A DNA stretch of 64,000 nt from Litorimonas sp947503715 (GCF_050271975.1 NZ_CP189850.1:2480001-2544000), one strand, 5' to 3'; positions 36,927 through 46,926 are shown, counted from the stretch's first letter. Notes: generated by a model not told the origin, from the sequence alone. Program-made: numbers and translations.

Positions 36927-38064
36927 ATTGGTAAGCTCCGGGGCGACGGCGTGTCAGTGCAAGGATAAGCCCCGCTGTAAAGCAAAGCGCCAACATCGAA
37001 GAGCCGCCATTCGAAATGAATGGCAGCGTCATCCCCTTAGACGGAGCCATATTCAGATTGACGAAGAGATTGATGATGGCCTGCATCCCGATAAGTGTCG
37101 CGAGGCCCGCCGTCGCGAGTTGGCAGAAATAATCATTGAGGCGCAGGGCATTGCGAAAAGTTTGAATGACGAGCGCGGCCAGCAGAAAAATCAGAATGAC
37201 GGAGATCAGAAAACCGAACTCTTCAACCGTGACCGCGAAAATGAAATCCGTGTTCCCGTCAGGCAGTGAGTATTTCACCGTCCCCTCACCCGGTCCGCGG
37301 CCAAAAAATCCACCGCTCGAAATGGCTTCCAGCGCCTTATCCGTCTGGTAGCTATCCGCAGTATTCGGAGACGTAAATGCGCTCACCCGCGCCCGCACAT
37401 GCGGCAGGGTCAGATAGGCCGCGACGACACCGACAACTGAAATGCCCAGCATCACGAGCAACCAACCCAATGAAAGCCCTGCAAAGAAAAACACGGCGGC
37501 AAAGCCGAGCGTCAGCAGAAAGGATTGTCCGAAATCGGGTTGAGAAATCAGCAACCCGATCAGGGCAACATAGGCCGCAAAAACAATCGCAACCGCTGGA
37601 ACATTCGGGTCACGCTTGCGGATGGAGAACATCCAGGCAGCAAAAACAATAAAGGCAGGCTTAGCAAATTCGGAGGGCTGGAGACCCAGCGGCCCGATGC
37701 GAACCCAGCGCGTTGCACCCTTCACCTCATACCCGATAATGGGCAGGGCCAGCATAATCAGAAACGACCCGACCAGCGTCAGCACCGCAATCCGCCGCGC
37801 ATTGACCGCATCAAAAAGCGACACAATAAACATACCAAACACGCCCATTCCGACAAAAATTGCGTGCTTATACAGAAAATAAAACGGGTTGGCGTAATCC
37901 AGCCGCGCTGCCGCAGCAGGACTGGACGCCATGGACAGGATGAGGCCTGCACCCAGCAAGCAAATCAAAATGGAGAGCGTGACCTGATCGACGCTGCGCC
38001 ACCATTCCCCGATAAGGGTACGGCGCGAGCGCGAGGTGATAAGACTGGGGAGCGCGCCGATCAT
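36916..38064 (-). CDS. ftsW: Peptidoglycan polymerase FtsW
   Basis: SEDS-family glycosyltransferase of the divisome, working with FtsI. About ten membrane helices; diagnostic segments are GATRWVRIGPLGLQPSEFAK, SQPDFGQSFLL and LPFISNGGSSMLA. 382 residues. Its ATG overlaps the murD stop (ATGA) and its end overlaps murG. Confidence 0.95.
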   Translation of the reverse strand: MIGALPSLITSRSRRTLIGEWWRSVDQVTLSILICLLGAGLILSMASSPAAAARLDYANPFYFLYKHAIFVGMGVFGMFIVSLFDAVNARRIAVLTLVGSFLIMLALPIIGYEVKGATRWVRIGPLGLQPSEFAKPAFIVFAAWMFSIRKRDPNVPAVAIVFAAYVALIGLLISQPDFGQSFLLTLGFAAVFFFAGLSLGWLLVMLGISVVGVVAAYLTLPHVRARVSAFTSPNTADSYQTDKALEAISSGGFFGRGPGEGTVKYSLPDGNTDFIFAVTVEEFGFLISVILIFLLAALVIQTFRNALRLNDYFCQLATAGLATLIGMQAIINLFVNLNMAPSKGMTLPFISNGGSSMLALCFTAGLILALTRRRPGAYQYGR

Positions 38065-39503
38065 GCCGCCTCTTCCTCTTGCGGCGCGGGAACGTCAGAT
38101 GTTTCGATACCCATCAATGTTTCGACCTGCGTCCGGAAAGCATCGCCGCGAACTTCAAAATTCTTGAACTGATCAAAGCTGGCGCAGGCGGGTGAGAGTA
38201 GGACAATCGGGTTTTCAACGCCCGACTCTAGCGCGTCTTTTGTCGCGCAGAGCAAAGCCATTTGAAGCGTTTTCTTGTCGTGCCATTTTTTCTTCGACTC
38301 GTCCAAAGTCGCGCCAAAATCGTCTGCGGCCTCGCCGATGAGATAAGCCGTGCGGACATTTCCGAACAGATCAGCCAGCGGTTCAATGCCGCCCTCTTTC
38401 GCAACGCCGCCTGCGATCCAAAATATATTCTCATAGCTGGCGAGCGCCTGTCGCGCGGCATCCGCGTTGGTCGCTTTGCTGTCATTCACGAAACGGACAT
38501 TGCGGAGTGTGCCGACGGTTTCCATGCGATGCGCCAATCCAGGGAAGGACAAGATGGCTTCGCCGATCTCTCTGGCGTCCAAACCCAATGAACTGACCGC
38601 GGCATAAGCGGCGGCGGCGTTCTGCCAATTATGGCGACCTTCCAAGGCTTTTGCCTCTTGCAGGTCGCAGATTTCATGCGCCTTGCGGGACATGTTGCAG
38701 AACAATTTACCCCCCAGAACACTCACGCCGTGCCCAAGCGAACGACGCGCGGAAACGGGCACGATGCTGCGTCCGTTTTTGACTTTCATCTGCGTGCAGA
38801 GCGCCTTGCCATAATCATCATCCACCCCGATAACCGCGGTATCCTCATGGGTTTGATTGACGAAAATCGCTTGTTTCGCCAGACCGTAATTCTCCAGCGT
38901 CCCATGACGATCAAGATGATCCGGCGAGAGATTGAGGAAAATTGCGGCATTGGCGCGGAGGCTCTGCGTGCGTTCCAACTGATAGCTGGAGAGTTCAATC
39001 ACGTAATATGTACCACTATGCATGCGGTCGAGATCCAGCACGCCGCGGCCAATATTCCCGCCAATCTGCGCATCCTTGCCGCAGCTTTTCAAAATATGCC
39101 CGATCAAAGACGTGGTCGTCGATTTGCCGTTCGTCCCCGTGATGGCAATGATCTTCGGACGCTGCCGTTCGGCTCGCGCCGCGACTTCGCGAGCAAGAAT
39201 TTCGATGTCGCAGATGACGGGAACATTCGCAGCTTTTGCTTTTTTCGCTGACCAATGCGGTTTCGGCAGATGATGCGGCACACCGGGTGACAGGACGAAA
39301 TCATCGACCTGCAACCAGTCTGCTGTTTTCAAATCCTTCAGCGTAACGCCTTGCGCTTCTGCGGCTTCGCGGCTGTCGGCATTATCGTCCCACGCCCAAA
39401 CGGTCGCGCCACCGGCAGCCAGCGACAGAGCCGCCGTCACGCCCGTGCGGCCCAGTCCGAAGACGGCGACCGTCCGGCCGCGGAATGTCTCTGCCTTGAT
39501 CAA
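38061..39503 (-). CDS. murD: UDP-N-acetylmuramoylalanine--D-glutamate ligase
   Basis: Adds D-Glu to UDP-MurNAc-L-Ala. N-terminal GLGRTGVTAALSLA, ATP loop ITGTNGKSTTT near residue 123, LSPDHLDRH and the C-terminal FVNDSKATNADAA are visible; 480 residues. The start is a TTG that overlaps the mraY stop (TTGA); no better ATG occurs before the conserved part, so translation is probably coupled to mraY. Confidence 0.95.
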   Translation of the reverse strand: MIKAETFRGRTVAVFGLGRTGVTAALSLAAGGATVWAWDDNADSREAAEAQGVTLKDLKTADWLQVDDFVLSPGVPHHLPKPHWSAKKAKAANVPVICDIEILAREVAARAERQRPKIIAITGTNGKSTTTSLIGHILKSCGKDAQIGGNIGRGVLDLDRMHSGTYYVIELSSYQLERTQSLRANAAIFLNLSPDHLDRHGTLENYGLAKQAIFVNQTHEDTAVIGVDDDYGKALCTQMKVKNGRSIVPVSARRSLGHGVSVLGGKLFCNMSRKAHEICDLQEAKALEGRHNWQNAAAAYAAVSSLGLDAREIGEAILSFPGLAHRMETVGTLRNVRFVNDSKATNADAARQALASYENIFWIAGGVAKEGGIEPLADLFGNVRTAYLIGEAADDFGATLDESKKKWHDKKTLQMALLCATKDALESGVENPIVLLSPACASFDQFKNFEVRGDAFRTQVETLMGIETSDVPAPQEEEAA

Positions 39504-40594
39504 CGCAGCTTCAACGTGGAAAGCCCGATGAGGGCGAGGATGATGGCGATAATCCAGAAGCGAATGACGATGGTTGGTTCCTGCCAGCCCTTCTTCTCGA
39601 AATGATGATGGATCGGCGCCATGCGGAAGACACGCTTACCTGTCAGCTTGAAGGACGCGACCTGCACAATGACGGACACGGCTTCGAGGACAAATAACCC
39701 GCCGATAATGGCGAGCACAATTTCGTGCTTCGTGGCAACAGCCGTCACACCCAAAGCCCCGCCAAGTGCCAACGATCCCGTATCACCCATGAAGACCATG
39801 GCGGGTGGCGCATTGAACCATAGAAAGCCGAGAGACGCCCCGATAATCGCGCCGAGGAAAATCGTAACTTCCGCACTGCCCGGCACAAAGGGAACCCCGA
39901 GATAGTTCGAGAAAATCGCATTCCCGACGAGATAGGCGATAAAGGCGAGCGACATACAGGCGATCATGACGGGGACGATGGCGAGGCCATCCAGACCATC
40001 CGTCAGGTTCACGGCATTGGCTGTGCCGACGACCACGAGACACCCAAATGGGATAAAAAATACACCGAGATTGATTGTGAAATTCTTGAGCAGTGGAATG
40101 GCGAGGCCGGTTGCAAAATCGCCTTGTTGTGGGAACGCCGTCGTCAAAACCCAAACGGCAATCGCGGCGATGAGAAACTCCAAGAACAAACGTATCTTAC
40201 CGGAAAACCCCTTATGCGACTGGCGCGAGACTTTGAGATAGTCGTCATAAAAACCAATCGCGCCAAAACCGACTGTGACAAAAAACACGGTCCACAGAAA
40301 CGGACTATGTAAATTCCCCCAGAGAAGCGTGGAGACAACGACTGCAAACAGGATCATTAACCCGCCCATGGTTGGCGTTCCAGCTTTTTTTATAATGTGA
40401 CCTTCCGGTCCGTCTTCGCGAATGGGTTGCCCCTTGCCCTGTCTTGCCCGTAGCGCATTGATCATGCGCGGGCCGAATATGAAGCAGATGATGAGCGACG
40501 TCATCAGCGCGCCGCCGACGCGGAATGTAATGTAATTAAACAGGTTGAAGAGCTGGAATTCATCCCCCAGCGGCGCGAGCCATTCATAGAGCAT
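39500..40594 (-). CDS. mraY: Phospho-N-acetylmuramoyl-pentapeptide transferase
   Basis: Integral membrane enzyme that transfers the MurNAc-pentapeptide to undecaprenyl phosphate, forming lipid I. Typical segments are GTPTMGGLMIL, FYDDYLKV, NLTDGLDGLAI and MGDTGSLALGG, then PIHHHFEKKGW near the end. 364 residues with about ten helices. The ATG at 40594 matches the family N-terminus (MLYEWLAPL) and overlaps the murF end by 11 bp. Confidence 0.97.
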   Translation of the reverse strand: MLYEWLAPLGDEFQLFNLFNYITFRVGGALMTSLIICFIFGPRMINALRARQGKGQPIREDGPEGHIIKKAGTPTMGGLMILFAVVVSTLLWGNLHSPFLWTVFFVTVGFGAIGFYDDYLKVSRQSHKGFSGKIRLFLEFLIAAIAVWVLTTAFPQQGDFATGLAIPLLKNFTINLGVFFIPFGCLVVVGTANAVNLTDGLDGLAIVPVMIACMSLAFIAYLVGNAIFSNYLGVPFVPGSAEVTIFLGAIIGASLGFLWFNAPPAMVFMGDTGSLALGGALGVTAVATKHEIVLAIIGGLFVLEAVSVIVQVASFKLTGKRVFRMAPIHHHFEKKGWQEPTIVIRFWIIAIILALIGLSTLKLR

Positions 40595-41954
40595 GAGAGC
40601 CCTCCCCCTTGAGTTGCTCAGCCACCCGCCCAACGCCCGACGCATTGGACCCCTTGATGAGCAATATATCTCCGTCAAGGAGTTCGCCTTTCAATTTGGT
40701 TAACAGAGTCTGAGGTTTTGACGACCAGCCTCCGCGCATGGCTTGCGGCATTGCGCCCATGAGCATGCGCATACATTCGCCCGCGACGAAAACGCGCTCG
40801 AACCCCGCCTCAATCAAAGGCTCCGCGAGCGCGCGGTGCAACTCCAATTCATCTGCGCCGAGCTCGAACATATCGCCAAGCAAGGCCAACTTTCGTCCCG
40901 GGCGAAGGGCCGCTGCAGAAAACGCTGCCCGCATGGAGGTCGGATTCGCGTTGTAGCTTTCGTCAATCAATGTGATGGACTTACTATCAATCGTCAGCTC
41001 ATGCGCATCCCCTCGACCCGGCGCGGGAACAATCTTGCGGAGAGCCGTAGCGCATTTATGTAAATCCAGATCCGCCGCGAGGCCAATGGCCAGACACGCC
41101 GCTGAGTTCATAAACCAATGCTCGCCCGGGACCATCAGGGTCACATCGATCTGTTCCGTTCCAATCCGCAGCCGCGCAGTCCCGCCCGCGGCGTGAGAGT
41201 CTGCGCTGACAATGCAGACATCATCCGTGTCGGAATGACCGAAGGTCAAAATATTTAATTGCGCGGCTTCCGCCTTTGCGCGGATACGCTGCGTGTATTC
41301 ATTGTCGCCGTTCAGGATAATTGTGTCACCTGCCGTCATGCCGTAGATGATTTCCGCTTTGGCATCCGCAATGCCCTCCACATTGTCAAAATGGGCGAGA
41401 TGCGCACCGACGACGTTATTGATGAGGGCGATCTGCGGTTTGGCGAGTTTCGACAATGCGGACATTTCACCCGCGTGGTTCATACCCATTTCCAGCACGG
41501 CATAATCCGTGTCTTTCGGTAAAGTGGAGAGCGTGATGGGGACACCGAGATGATTATTGAATGATTTGATAGACTTATGCGTGGGTCCGAAGGCTGTCAG
41601 CATCACGGCAAGCGCATCCTTGACGGAGGTTTTACCGACGCTACCCGTTACCCCTATCCGGAGAGCCTTTCGGGTTTTCGCGGCATAGACACCAAGCGCT
41701 TCGAGCGCATTTGCACTATCTGGCACGACGACTGCGGGCACATCTTCGGGAGCTTTTTGGCACAAGACGCCCGCCGCGCCAGCATTCATCGCCGCCGCAA
41801 TAAAATCATGCCCGTCACGGACATCGTTAATCGCAACAAATAGATCCCCTTTTTGCAGCGTCCGGGTGTCGATAGACAGGCCGGAAACAGAAAATTCTGC
41901 CGTGACTTGACCGCCCGTCGCCTCTGCAATTTGTGATGAAGTCCAGAGCGTCAT
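40584..41954 (-). CDS. murF: UDP-MurNAc-tripeptide--D-Ala-D-Ala ligase
   Basis: Adds the D-Ala-D-Ala dipeptide to complete the pentapeptide. The ATP loop GVTGSVGKTSVKD is near residue 103; LEMGMNHAGEM, NPTSMRAA and LLGDMFELG are family motifs. 456 residues. ATG 41954 overlaps the murE stop by 4 bp; a GTG three codons upstream is less likely. Confidence 0.96.
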   Translation of the reverse strand: MTLWTSSQIAEATGGQVTAEFSVSGLSIDTRTLQKGDLFVAINDVRDGHDFIAAAMNAGAAGVLCQKAPEDVPAVVVPDSANALEALGVYAAKTRKALRIGVTGSVGKTSVKDALAVMLTAFGPTHKSIKSFNNHLGVPITLSTLPKDTDYAVLEMGMNHAGEMSALSKLAKPQIALINNVVGAHLAHFDNVEGIADAKAEIIYGMTAGDTIILNGDNEYTQRIRAKAEAAQLNILTFGHSDTDDVCIVSADSHAAGGTARLRIGTEQIDVTLMVPGEHWFMNSAACLAIGLAADLDLHKCATALRKIVPAPGRGDAHELTIDSKSITLIDESYNANPTSMRAAFSAAALRPGRKLALLGDMFELGADELELHRALAEPLIEAGFERVFVAGECMRMLMGAMPQAMRGGWSSKPQTLLTKLKGELLDGDILLIKGSNASGVGRVAEQLKGEGSHAL

Positions 41955-43366
41955 GACAACCACTCCCGTGCGACTTCAACGTCCGAGAACGGGATGACTT
42001 TGTCGCCGACAATTTGTCCCTGCTCGTGCCCTTTGCCCGCTATGACGAGGCAGTCTCTTGAGCCAAGGCGGCGGATGCCTTCGGAAATGGCGAGGGCGCG
42101 ATCTCCGATTTCGGTGGCATCGGGACATCCTTTTAGAACCGCCTTCCGAATGGTCGCCGCGTCTTCTGTGCGGGGATTGTCGTCTGTCACAATGACCTGA
42201 TCGGCCAGCTTGGCCGCGACCGCGCCCATCTTCGCGCGCTTATCCGGGTCACGATCTCCGCCACATCCAAAGACAATCACGATATCTCCCATCGTATGCG
42301 GACGCACGGAGCGGAGGAGTTTGTCGAGGCCATCTTCGGTATGCGCGAAATCGACATAGACGGGCGCCCCGTCTTTAGTTCCCGCGAGTTCGAGACGCCC
42401 TGCGACACCCTTTAAATGGTTCAAGGCTTCCACAGCTTTATTCTTATTCACGCCCGTTTTCATGGCGAGACCAAGGGCCGCGACAGCGTTCAGGACTTGG
42501 AACTCTCCGGCTAACGGAAGATCAACTTTATGACGCTGACCTTTGATAACGAGCGTCAGTTTCTGACCCGCCGCATGGGGCATGACTTCGTCAATGCGGA
42601 TATCCGCGCCCGTCCAACCGACTTGCAATACATCCTGCCCCAGACCCTGACAGACCTCCACGAGGTGCTGCCCATATTTATCATTGGTATTGATGACGAC
42701 GGGTGCATCGAGCGGCGTCAGGTCGATGAATAATCGCGCCTTGGCCCGAAAGTAATCTTCCATCGTTGGGTGATAATCGAAATGGTCCTGCGTGAGGTTC
42801 GAGAACCCCGACGCCGTAATTTTCACCGCGTCCATACGGTATTGTTTCAACCCGTGGGAACTGGCTTCCATCGCGGCGTGGGTCACGCCTTCTGCGGCGA
42901 GTTCCGAGAGCGTCTTATGCAACGCCAGTGCATCGGGTGTCGTATGCGTCATGGGTTTATAGCCCGCAGATGACGTCACACCGAGCGTTCCAAAACAGGC
43001 GGCATTCAATCCTGCATAGGCCCAAATTTGGCGTAGGAAATCTACAGTCGAAGACTTTCCATTCGTCCCCGTCATCGCGACGAGAGTCTTGGGCTGACCC
43101 GGAAAAAGTTTTGCGGCGAGTTGAGAATAGACGAGGCGTGGACTGCTGTCCGCGATCACGGGAACATCCGCAACGGTTCCTGTGACAGAGAGAATAGCGA
43201 CCGCGCCCTGCTCTATCGCCTGCGGAATAAAATCACGTCCGTCCATGGCTGTTCCCGGCAGAGCCGCGAAAACCATGCCCTCTGTGACTTGCCGACTATC
43301 CGCCGTGAGACCCGTCACTGGCGTATCATCATCGAGACCAAACAGCGTGCGAAGCGTGTGGGTCAT
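41951..43366 (-). CDS. murE: UDP-MurNAc-dipeptide--meso-DAP ligase
   Basis: Adds the third stem residue. The ATP loop MTGTNGKSSTVDF and the motif TDDNPRTED, whose DNPR signature is associated with meso-diaminopimelate as substrate, are present. A Lys in the carbamylation region fits the Mur ligase fold. 471 residues. Coupled to ftsI and murF by 4 bp overlaps. Confidence 0.96.
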   Translation of the reverse strand: MTHTLRTLFGLDDDTPVTGLTADSRQVTEGMVFAALPGTAMDGRDFIPQAIEQGAVAILSVTGTVADVPVIADSSPRLVYSQLAAKLFPGQPKTLVAMTGTNGKSSTVDFLRQIWAYAGLNAACFGTLGVTSSAGYKPMTHTTPDALALHKTLSELAAEGVTHAAMEASSHGLKQYRMDAVKITASGFSNLTQDHFDYHPTMEDYFRAKARLFIDLTPLDAPVVINTNDKYGQHLVEVCQGLGQDVLQVGWTGADIRIDEVMPHAAGQKLTLVIKGQRHKVDLPLAGEFQVLNAVAALGLAMKTGVNKNKAVEALNHLKGVAGRLELAGTKDGAPVYVDFAHTEDGLDKLLRSVRPHTMGDIVIVFGCGGDRDPDKRAKMGAVAAKLADQVIVTDDNPRTEDAATIRKAVLKGCPDATEIGDRALAISEGIRRLGSRDCLVIAGKGHEQGQIVGDKVIPFSDVEVAREWLS

Positions 43367-45033
43367 GGCGTCACCTCTATCTCGCTCTGGGCATATTTAT
43401 TTGTATCACGTGCCCCGACCAGCATCGGCCCGATACGACGAATAACATCGCCAGCCACGGGCGCTGCGTTCCAGCCCGCCGTCGCGTAACCATATGTTCC
43501 CTCAATAGCTTTCGGCTCATCAAGCGTGACGATCATGGCGTAGGTCGGATCAGAATGCGGGAAAGCCGCAACGAAAGAGGTCACCAAACGATTGCGATCA
43601 TAGCCGCCCGTCGCAGACGGTTTTTCCGCCGTCCCAGTTTTTCCCATGACACCATAACCCGGAATATCAGCTTTTCCGCCCGTCCCGTCTGTCACGACAT
43701 AGCGCATCATATCGGCCATATCTCTCGAAACCTCGGACCGGAAAACACGGCGAGATTTTGCGGGACTGACGACCGAATTTCGCTGCACCGTTGGAGAAAC
43801 ATAAACACCGTCATTCAGCATTCCGCCAATCGCCGCCGTCAACGCAAGCGGTGTGACCGACAAACCGTGGCCGTATGACACCGTCACTGTCGCCATCTCA
43901 CCCCAGCGCTTTTGCACTTGCGGCTTTGCACTTTCGGCCAATTCATAATCGACACGGTTGAGGAGCCCGAGGCCGCGCAAATGATATTGCTGACGCTCCG
44001 CACCAATACGTTGTGCAATCATGGCCGTGCCGCGGTTCGAACTCTCGCCTAAAACACCCGTCATGTTGAGAGGCACATCAGACGGATGATCATCCCTGAT
44101 ATATTTATTTAAAACCTTATAGGGTTTTTGCACCTCGAATAACTCCACTTGATCGGCCACCCCGTCCTCCAGCGCCATCGCCATGGTCAGAGGTTTGAAC
44201 ACACTGCCCAAGTCATAGGTGGACATTGCGGCGTGATTAAAGCGGGTTTCGGGCGATGTCGCGCCGGGATCATTCGGGTTGAAATTCGGTACAGACGCCA
44301 TGGCGATGATTTCGCCCGTCTTGAGGTTCATCACGACACCCGACGCATCCAGCGCATCGAACTTCTCCCGCGCTTTCGCGAGCTCATCCATAACCGCATA
44401 TTGCACCCGCAAATCGACAGATAGCGCAACGGAGGGCGCATTTTCTGCGGTCAACTCGGCATTAAACGCCCGCTCCGCCCCAGCGACACCCGCCATATCG
44501 ACATCCGTAAATCCGACGAGATGCGAGGCAAGATTTTCACGCGGATAAACACGCTTGGGCTCTTTGCGGAAATCCAACCCGGGCAAACCCAGATCAAAAA
44601 CGGCCTGCCGTTCTTTCGGGGTTAACCCGCGTTCCAACCAAACGAAACTGCGATCCTTTTCCAATTTCCGGCGTAATTTGTTGCGATCTAGATGCGGGCG
44701 GATACGGACGATTTCATTTGCTGTCTCTGCCGGATTCCAGACACGCCTCGGCTCCGCATAGAGCGAATAGGTTTCCAACGTGGTTGCGAGTAATTCCCCA
44801 TTACGGTCCGTCAAATCCGCCCGCGTCATCTGAATAGCTTGCGGCAGATTACGCTGATGATCGCCGCCCGAGAACAGCGAGATTTCCGCCAATCGCACGA
44901 CGGCGATGACGAGCATGAAGGCGAAAGCCACAACGCCAATGCGAATTCGAATACGCCCTTCGGATACGGCGCGATATTCTTCATCCGCGATAGTGACGGT
45001 TTGCTGATTTTGGAATGTGTGGTGATCATTCAT
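43363..45033 (-). CDS. ftsI: Division-specific transpeptidase FtsI (PBP3)
   Basis: Class B penicillin-binding protein crosslinking septal peptidoglycan. A cytoplasmic N-terminus and one membrane helix (about 31-50) precede the pedestal domain and the transpeptidase domain with SVFKP (active-site Ser), SSN in GESSNRG and KTGTAEK. 556 residues. The partner polymerase FtsW is encoded in the same cluster. Overlaps ftsL and murE by 4 bp each. Confidence 0.96.
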   Translation of the reverse strand: MNDHHTFQNQQTVTIADEEYRAVSEGRIRIRIGVVAFAFMLVIAVVRLAEISLFSGGDHQRNLPQAIQMTRADLTDRNGELLATTLETYSLYAEPRRVWNPAETANEIVRIRPHLDRNKLRRKLEKDRSFVWLERGLTPKERQAVFDLGLPGLDFRKEPKRVYPRENLASHLVGFTDVDMAGVAGAERAFNAELTAENAPSVALSVDLRVQYAVMDELAKAREKFDALDASGVVMNLKTGEIIAMASVPNFNPNDPGATSPETRFNHAAMSTYDLGSVFKPLTMAMALEDGVADQVELFEVQKPYKVLNKYIRDDHPSDVPLNMTGVLGESSNRGTAMIAQRIGAERQQYHLRGLGLLNRVDYELAESAKPQVQKRWGEMATVTVSYGHGLSVTPLALTAAIGGMLNDGVYVSPTVQRNSVVSPAKSRRVFRSEVSRDMADMMRYVVTDGTGGKADIPGYGVMGKTGTAEKPSATGGYDRNRLVTSFVAAFPHSDPTYAMIVTLDEPKAIEGTYGYATAGWNAAPVAGDVIRRIGPMLVGARDTNKYAQSEIEVTP

Positions 45034-45377
45034 GGCGCGACCTCCTCACCCAATTCAGATACCAGTGGAAACATGGCAATGATATCTGCCGCTTCACGCT
45101 CCTGCTCCGGCGTGATGGGCGCGAGCTTCAGATGCTCATCATTTAATTCGGACAACCGTGTCGGGCTCTGCAGATAAGCCAGCTCTGCCCTCAGCACACG
45201 GATGACCGCCTCTTCTGCCGCGATGGATTGTGTCAGTTGACGCACCTCGCGTTTGGCGGATTGCGCATGGGTTTTCACGAAATAGAGCGTCACAGTCAGC
45301 GCTACCCCGACGAGGAAGAGAAGGAACCAAGACATACGACGCGCGGCGCGTCCGGTTGTGGCGTAAGAGGCACTCAT
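45030..45377 (-). CDS. ftsL: Cell division protein FtsL
   Basis: A 115-residue bitopic protein with one membrane segment (about 17-34, WFLLFLVGVALTVTLYFV) and a heptad-type coiled coil (about 38-75), as expected for FtsL, which joins FtsQ and FtsB and activates FtsWI. Sequence conservation in this family is low; position between rsmH and ftsI is the strongest support. Four-base overlaps on both sides. Confidence 0.88.
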   Translation of the reverse strand: MSASYATTGRAARRMSWFLLFLVGVALTVTLYFVKTHAQSAKREVRQLTQSIAAEEAVIRVLRAELAYLQSPTRLSELNDEHLKLAPITPEQEREAADIIAMFPLVSELGEEVAP

Positions 45378-46357
45378 AACCGCGCCTCCAATTCCGCCAG
45401 CGACATGACACTCGGCAAGAGACGATCATCGCGCGGAAAGACATCCGCGTCCGTTCGTACAGCCAGCCGCAATTTCGCAGAGCGTGAGCGGGCGTTTTCT
45501 TCGACTTCGGTTTTAGACGGTTTTGTCACACTGCGCTTCGGCAGGTCGAAACTGGCCGCCGGACCGTCATTTACGACGGCAGGCGCATAGCGTGACCCCC
45601 CCTCAACCTCACCCGCGCGACGGCGGAAGAAAGATTTGACGATTCGGTCTTCGAGCGAATGGAAGGTCACAACAACCAGCCGCCCGCCCGGTTTGAGAAT
45701 TTTCTCCGCCGCGCAGAGACCATTATAGAGTTCGCCCAATTCGTCATTCACGAAGATGCGCAGCGCCTGAAATACGCGCGTTGCGGGATGGGTTTTACCG
45801 CGACGCCCTAAGGCGCTTTCGAGAATGGTCGCGAGATCGGCCGTTGTGACAATATCGCCCTCTGCCCGCGCAGACGCGATGCAATTGGCAACGTGTCTTG
45901 CGCGCTTTTCTTCGCCATAAACCTGGAAAATACGTGTAAGTTCAGAAACACTAAGATTGAGCACCGCATCCCGCGCTGTCGGCCCGCCGCCTTGCTGCAT
46001 CCGCATGTCCAACGGCCCTTCGCGCATGAAGGAAAACCCCCGCTCCGCCTCATCCAGCTGCATAGAGGACACGCCAATATCGAGCACGACTGCATCGACA
46101 GAATCAAGGCCAAGCTCGTCCATTTTGGAAAACGGGGTTTGAATGAGTTTGAATTTATTTGGGTGAGTCGCAGATAATTCTTCAGCACGCGGCATCACAT
46201 TCGGATCACGGTCCAGACCGATGACGGAACATTTGGCGCTGTTCAGAATGGCCTCACTATACCCACCATTGCCAAAAGTGCCGTCCACGCAAGTCTCTCC
46301 GTCCTGCATCTTCAGCGCAGTCAGAACCTCTGGCAGCATGACGGGGTAATGCTTCAT
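45374..46357 (-). CDS. rsmH: 16S rRNA m4C1402 methyltransferase
   Basis: SAM-dependent N4-methylation of C1402 in 16S rRNA. The family start HYPVMLPEVLTAL, the SAM motif VDGTFGNGGYSEAIL, and the later DIGVSSMQLDEAERGFSFM and VVTFHSLEDRIVK are all present. 327 residues. Second gene of the division cluster; its ATG overlaps the mraZ stop. Confidence 0.97.
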   Translation of the reverse strand: MKHYPVMLPEVLTALKMQDGETCVDGTFGNGGYSEAILNSAKCSVIGLDRDPNVMPRAEELSATHPNKFKLIQTPFSKMDELGLDSVDAVVLDIGVSSMQLDEAERGFSFMREGPLDMRMQQGGGPTARDAVLNLSVSELTRIFQVYGEEKRARHVANCIASARAEGDIVTTADLATILESALGRRGKTHPATRVFQALRIFVNDELGELYNGLCAAEKILKPGGRLVVVTFHSLEDRIVKSFFRRRAGEVEGGSRYAPAVVNDGPAASFDLPKRSVTKPSKTEVEENARSRSAKLRLAVRTDADVFPRDDRLLPSVMSLAELEARL

Positions 46358-46815
46358 GATGCTACAGATGGGTTTTGGGGCGGCTTCATACGGTGACGGT
46401 TGGCGCGGGCGCGCTCTCGCAATTCCGCCTTACGCGCTTCATGCGCGTCAGGGTTCCAGATTTCGAATTTCCGGCCCCGCCCGATAAATGTGACTTTACC
46501 GTCCAGTCCCGCATAGTCGCGAAACTCGGCGGGAAGGCTCACGCGACCTGTGGAGTCAAAGCCGACCTTCTGGCTCTCGCCAAAAATGACGAGCTCCAGC
46601 GCCTCGCGTCCCTCATCATACATATCCATCCGGTCGAGCGCGCCTTGGTAATAGTCGAGCACGGACAAATCACCGCCCTCCAGATATTGCCCATCCAAAG
46701 ACGGCCACAGGACAATCCCTTCAAAACCGGAGGCCGTGCATGTCGTCCGAAAACTAGCCGGCACAGAGACCCGTCCTTTCGCATCCAGCGTATTTGTGGT
46801 GTTGGATAAAAACAC
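46354..46815 (-). CDS. mraZ: Transcriptional regulator MraZ
   Basis: A 153-residue AbrB-like DNA-binding protein, usually a ring-shaped oligomer that represses its own division-cluster promoter. Two SpoVT/AbrB-like repeats are visible: TLDAKGRVSVPASFR near 10-24 and GFDSTGRVSLPAEFRDYA near 80-97. It starts with GTG at 46815. Three TGGGA repeats lying 50-75 bp upstream form a plausible autoregulatory operator. Confidence 0.95.
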   Translation of the reverse strand: MFLSNTTNTLDAKGRVSVPASFRTTCTASGFEGIVLWPSLDGQYLEGGDLSVLDYYQGALDRMDMYDEGREALELVIFGESQKVGFDSTGRVSLPAEFRDYAGLDGKVTFIGRGRKFEIWNPDAHEARKAELRERARANRHRMKPPQNPSVAS

Positions 46816-46864
46816 GTTCCGACACGACCTCCCGACGGGTCATGCCCGACGCTTGACCCAAATA

Positions 46865-46889
46865 TGGGATAGCGTGGGAATTGATGGGA
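46865..46889 (+). promoter_or_regulatory. MraZ operator: three TGGGA repeats
   Basis: TGGGA occurs at 46865, 46875 and 46885, an exact 10 bp period with 5 nt spacers. Triple TGGGN repeats with this spacing are the known binding site of E. coli MraZ. Here they read on the strand opposite to mraZ. Direct autorepression of the cluster promoter is the likely meaning. Confidence 0.75.
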
Positions 46890-46926
46890 AACAATGCCAT
46901 TTTACCGTTCTGTTAACTATACATGG

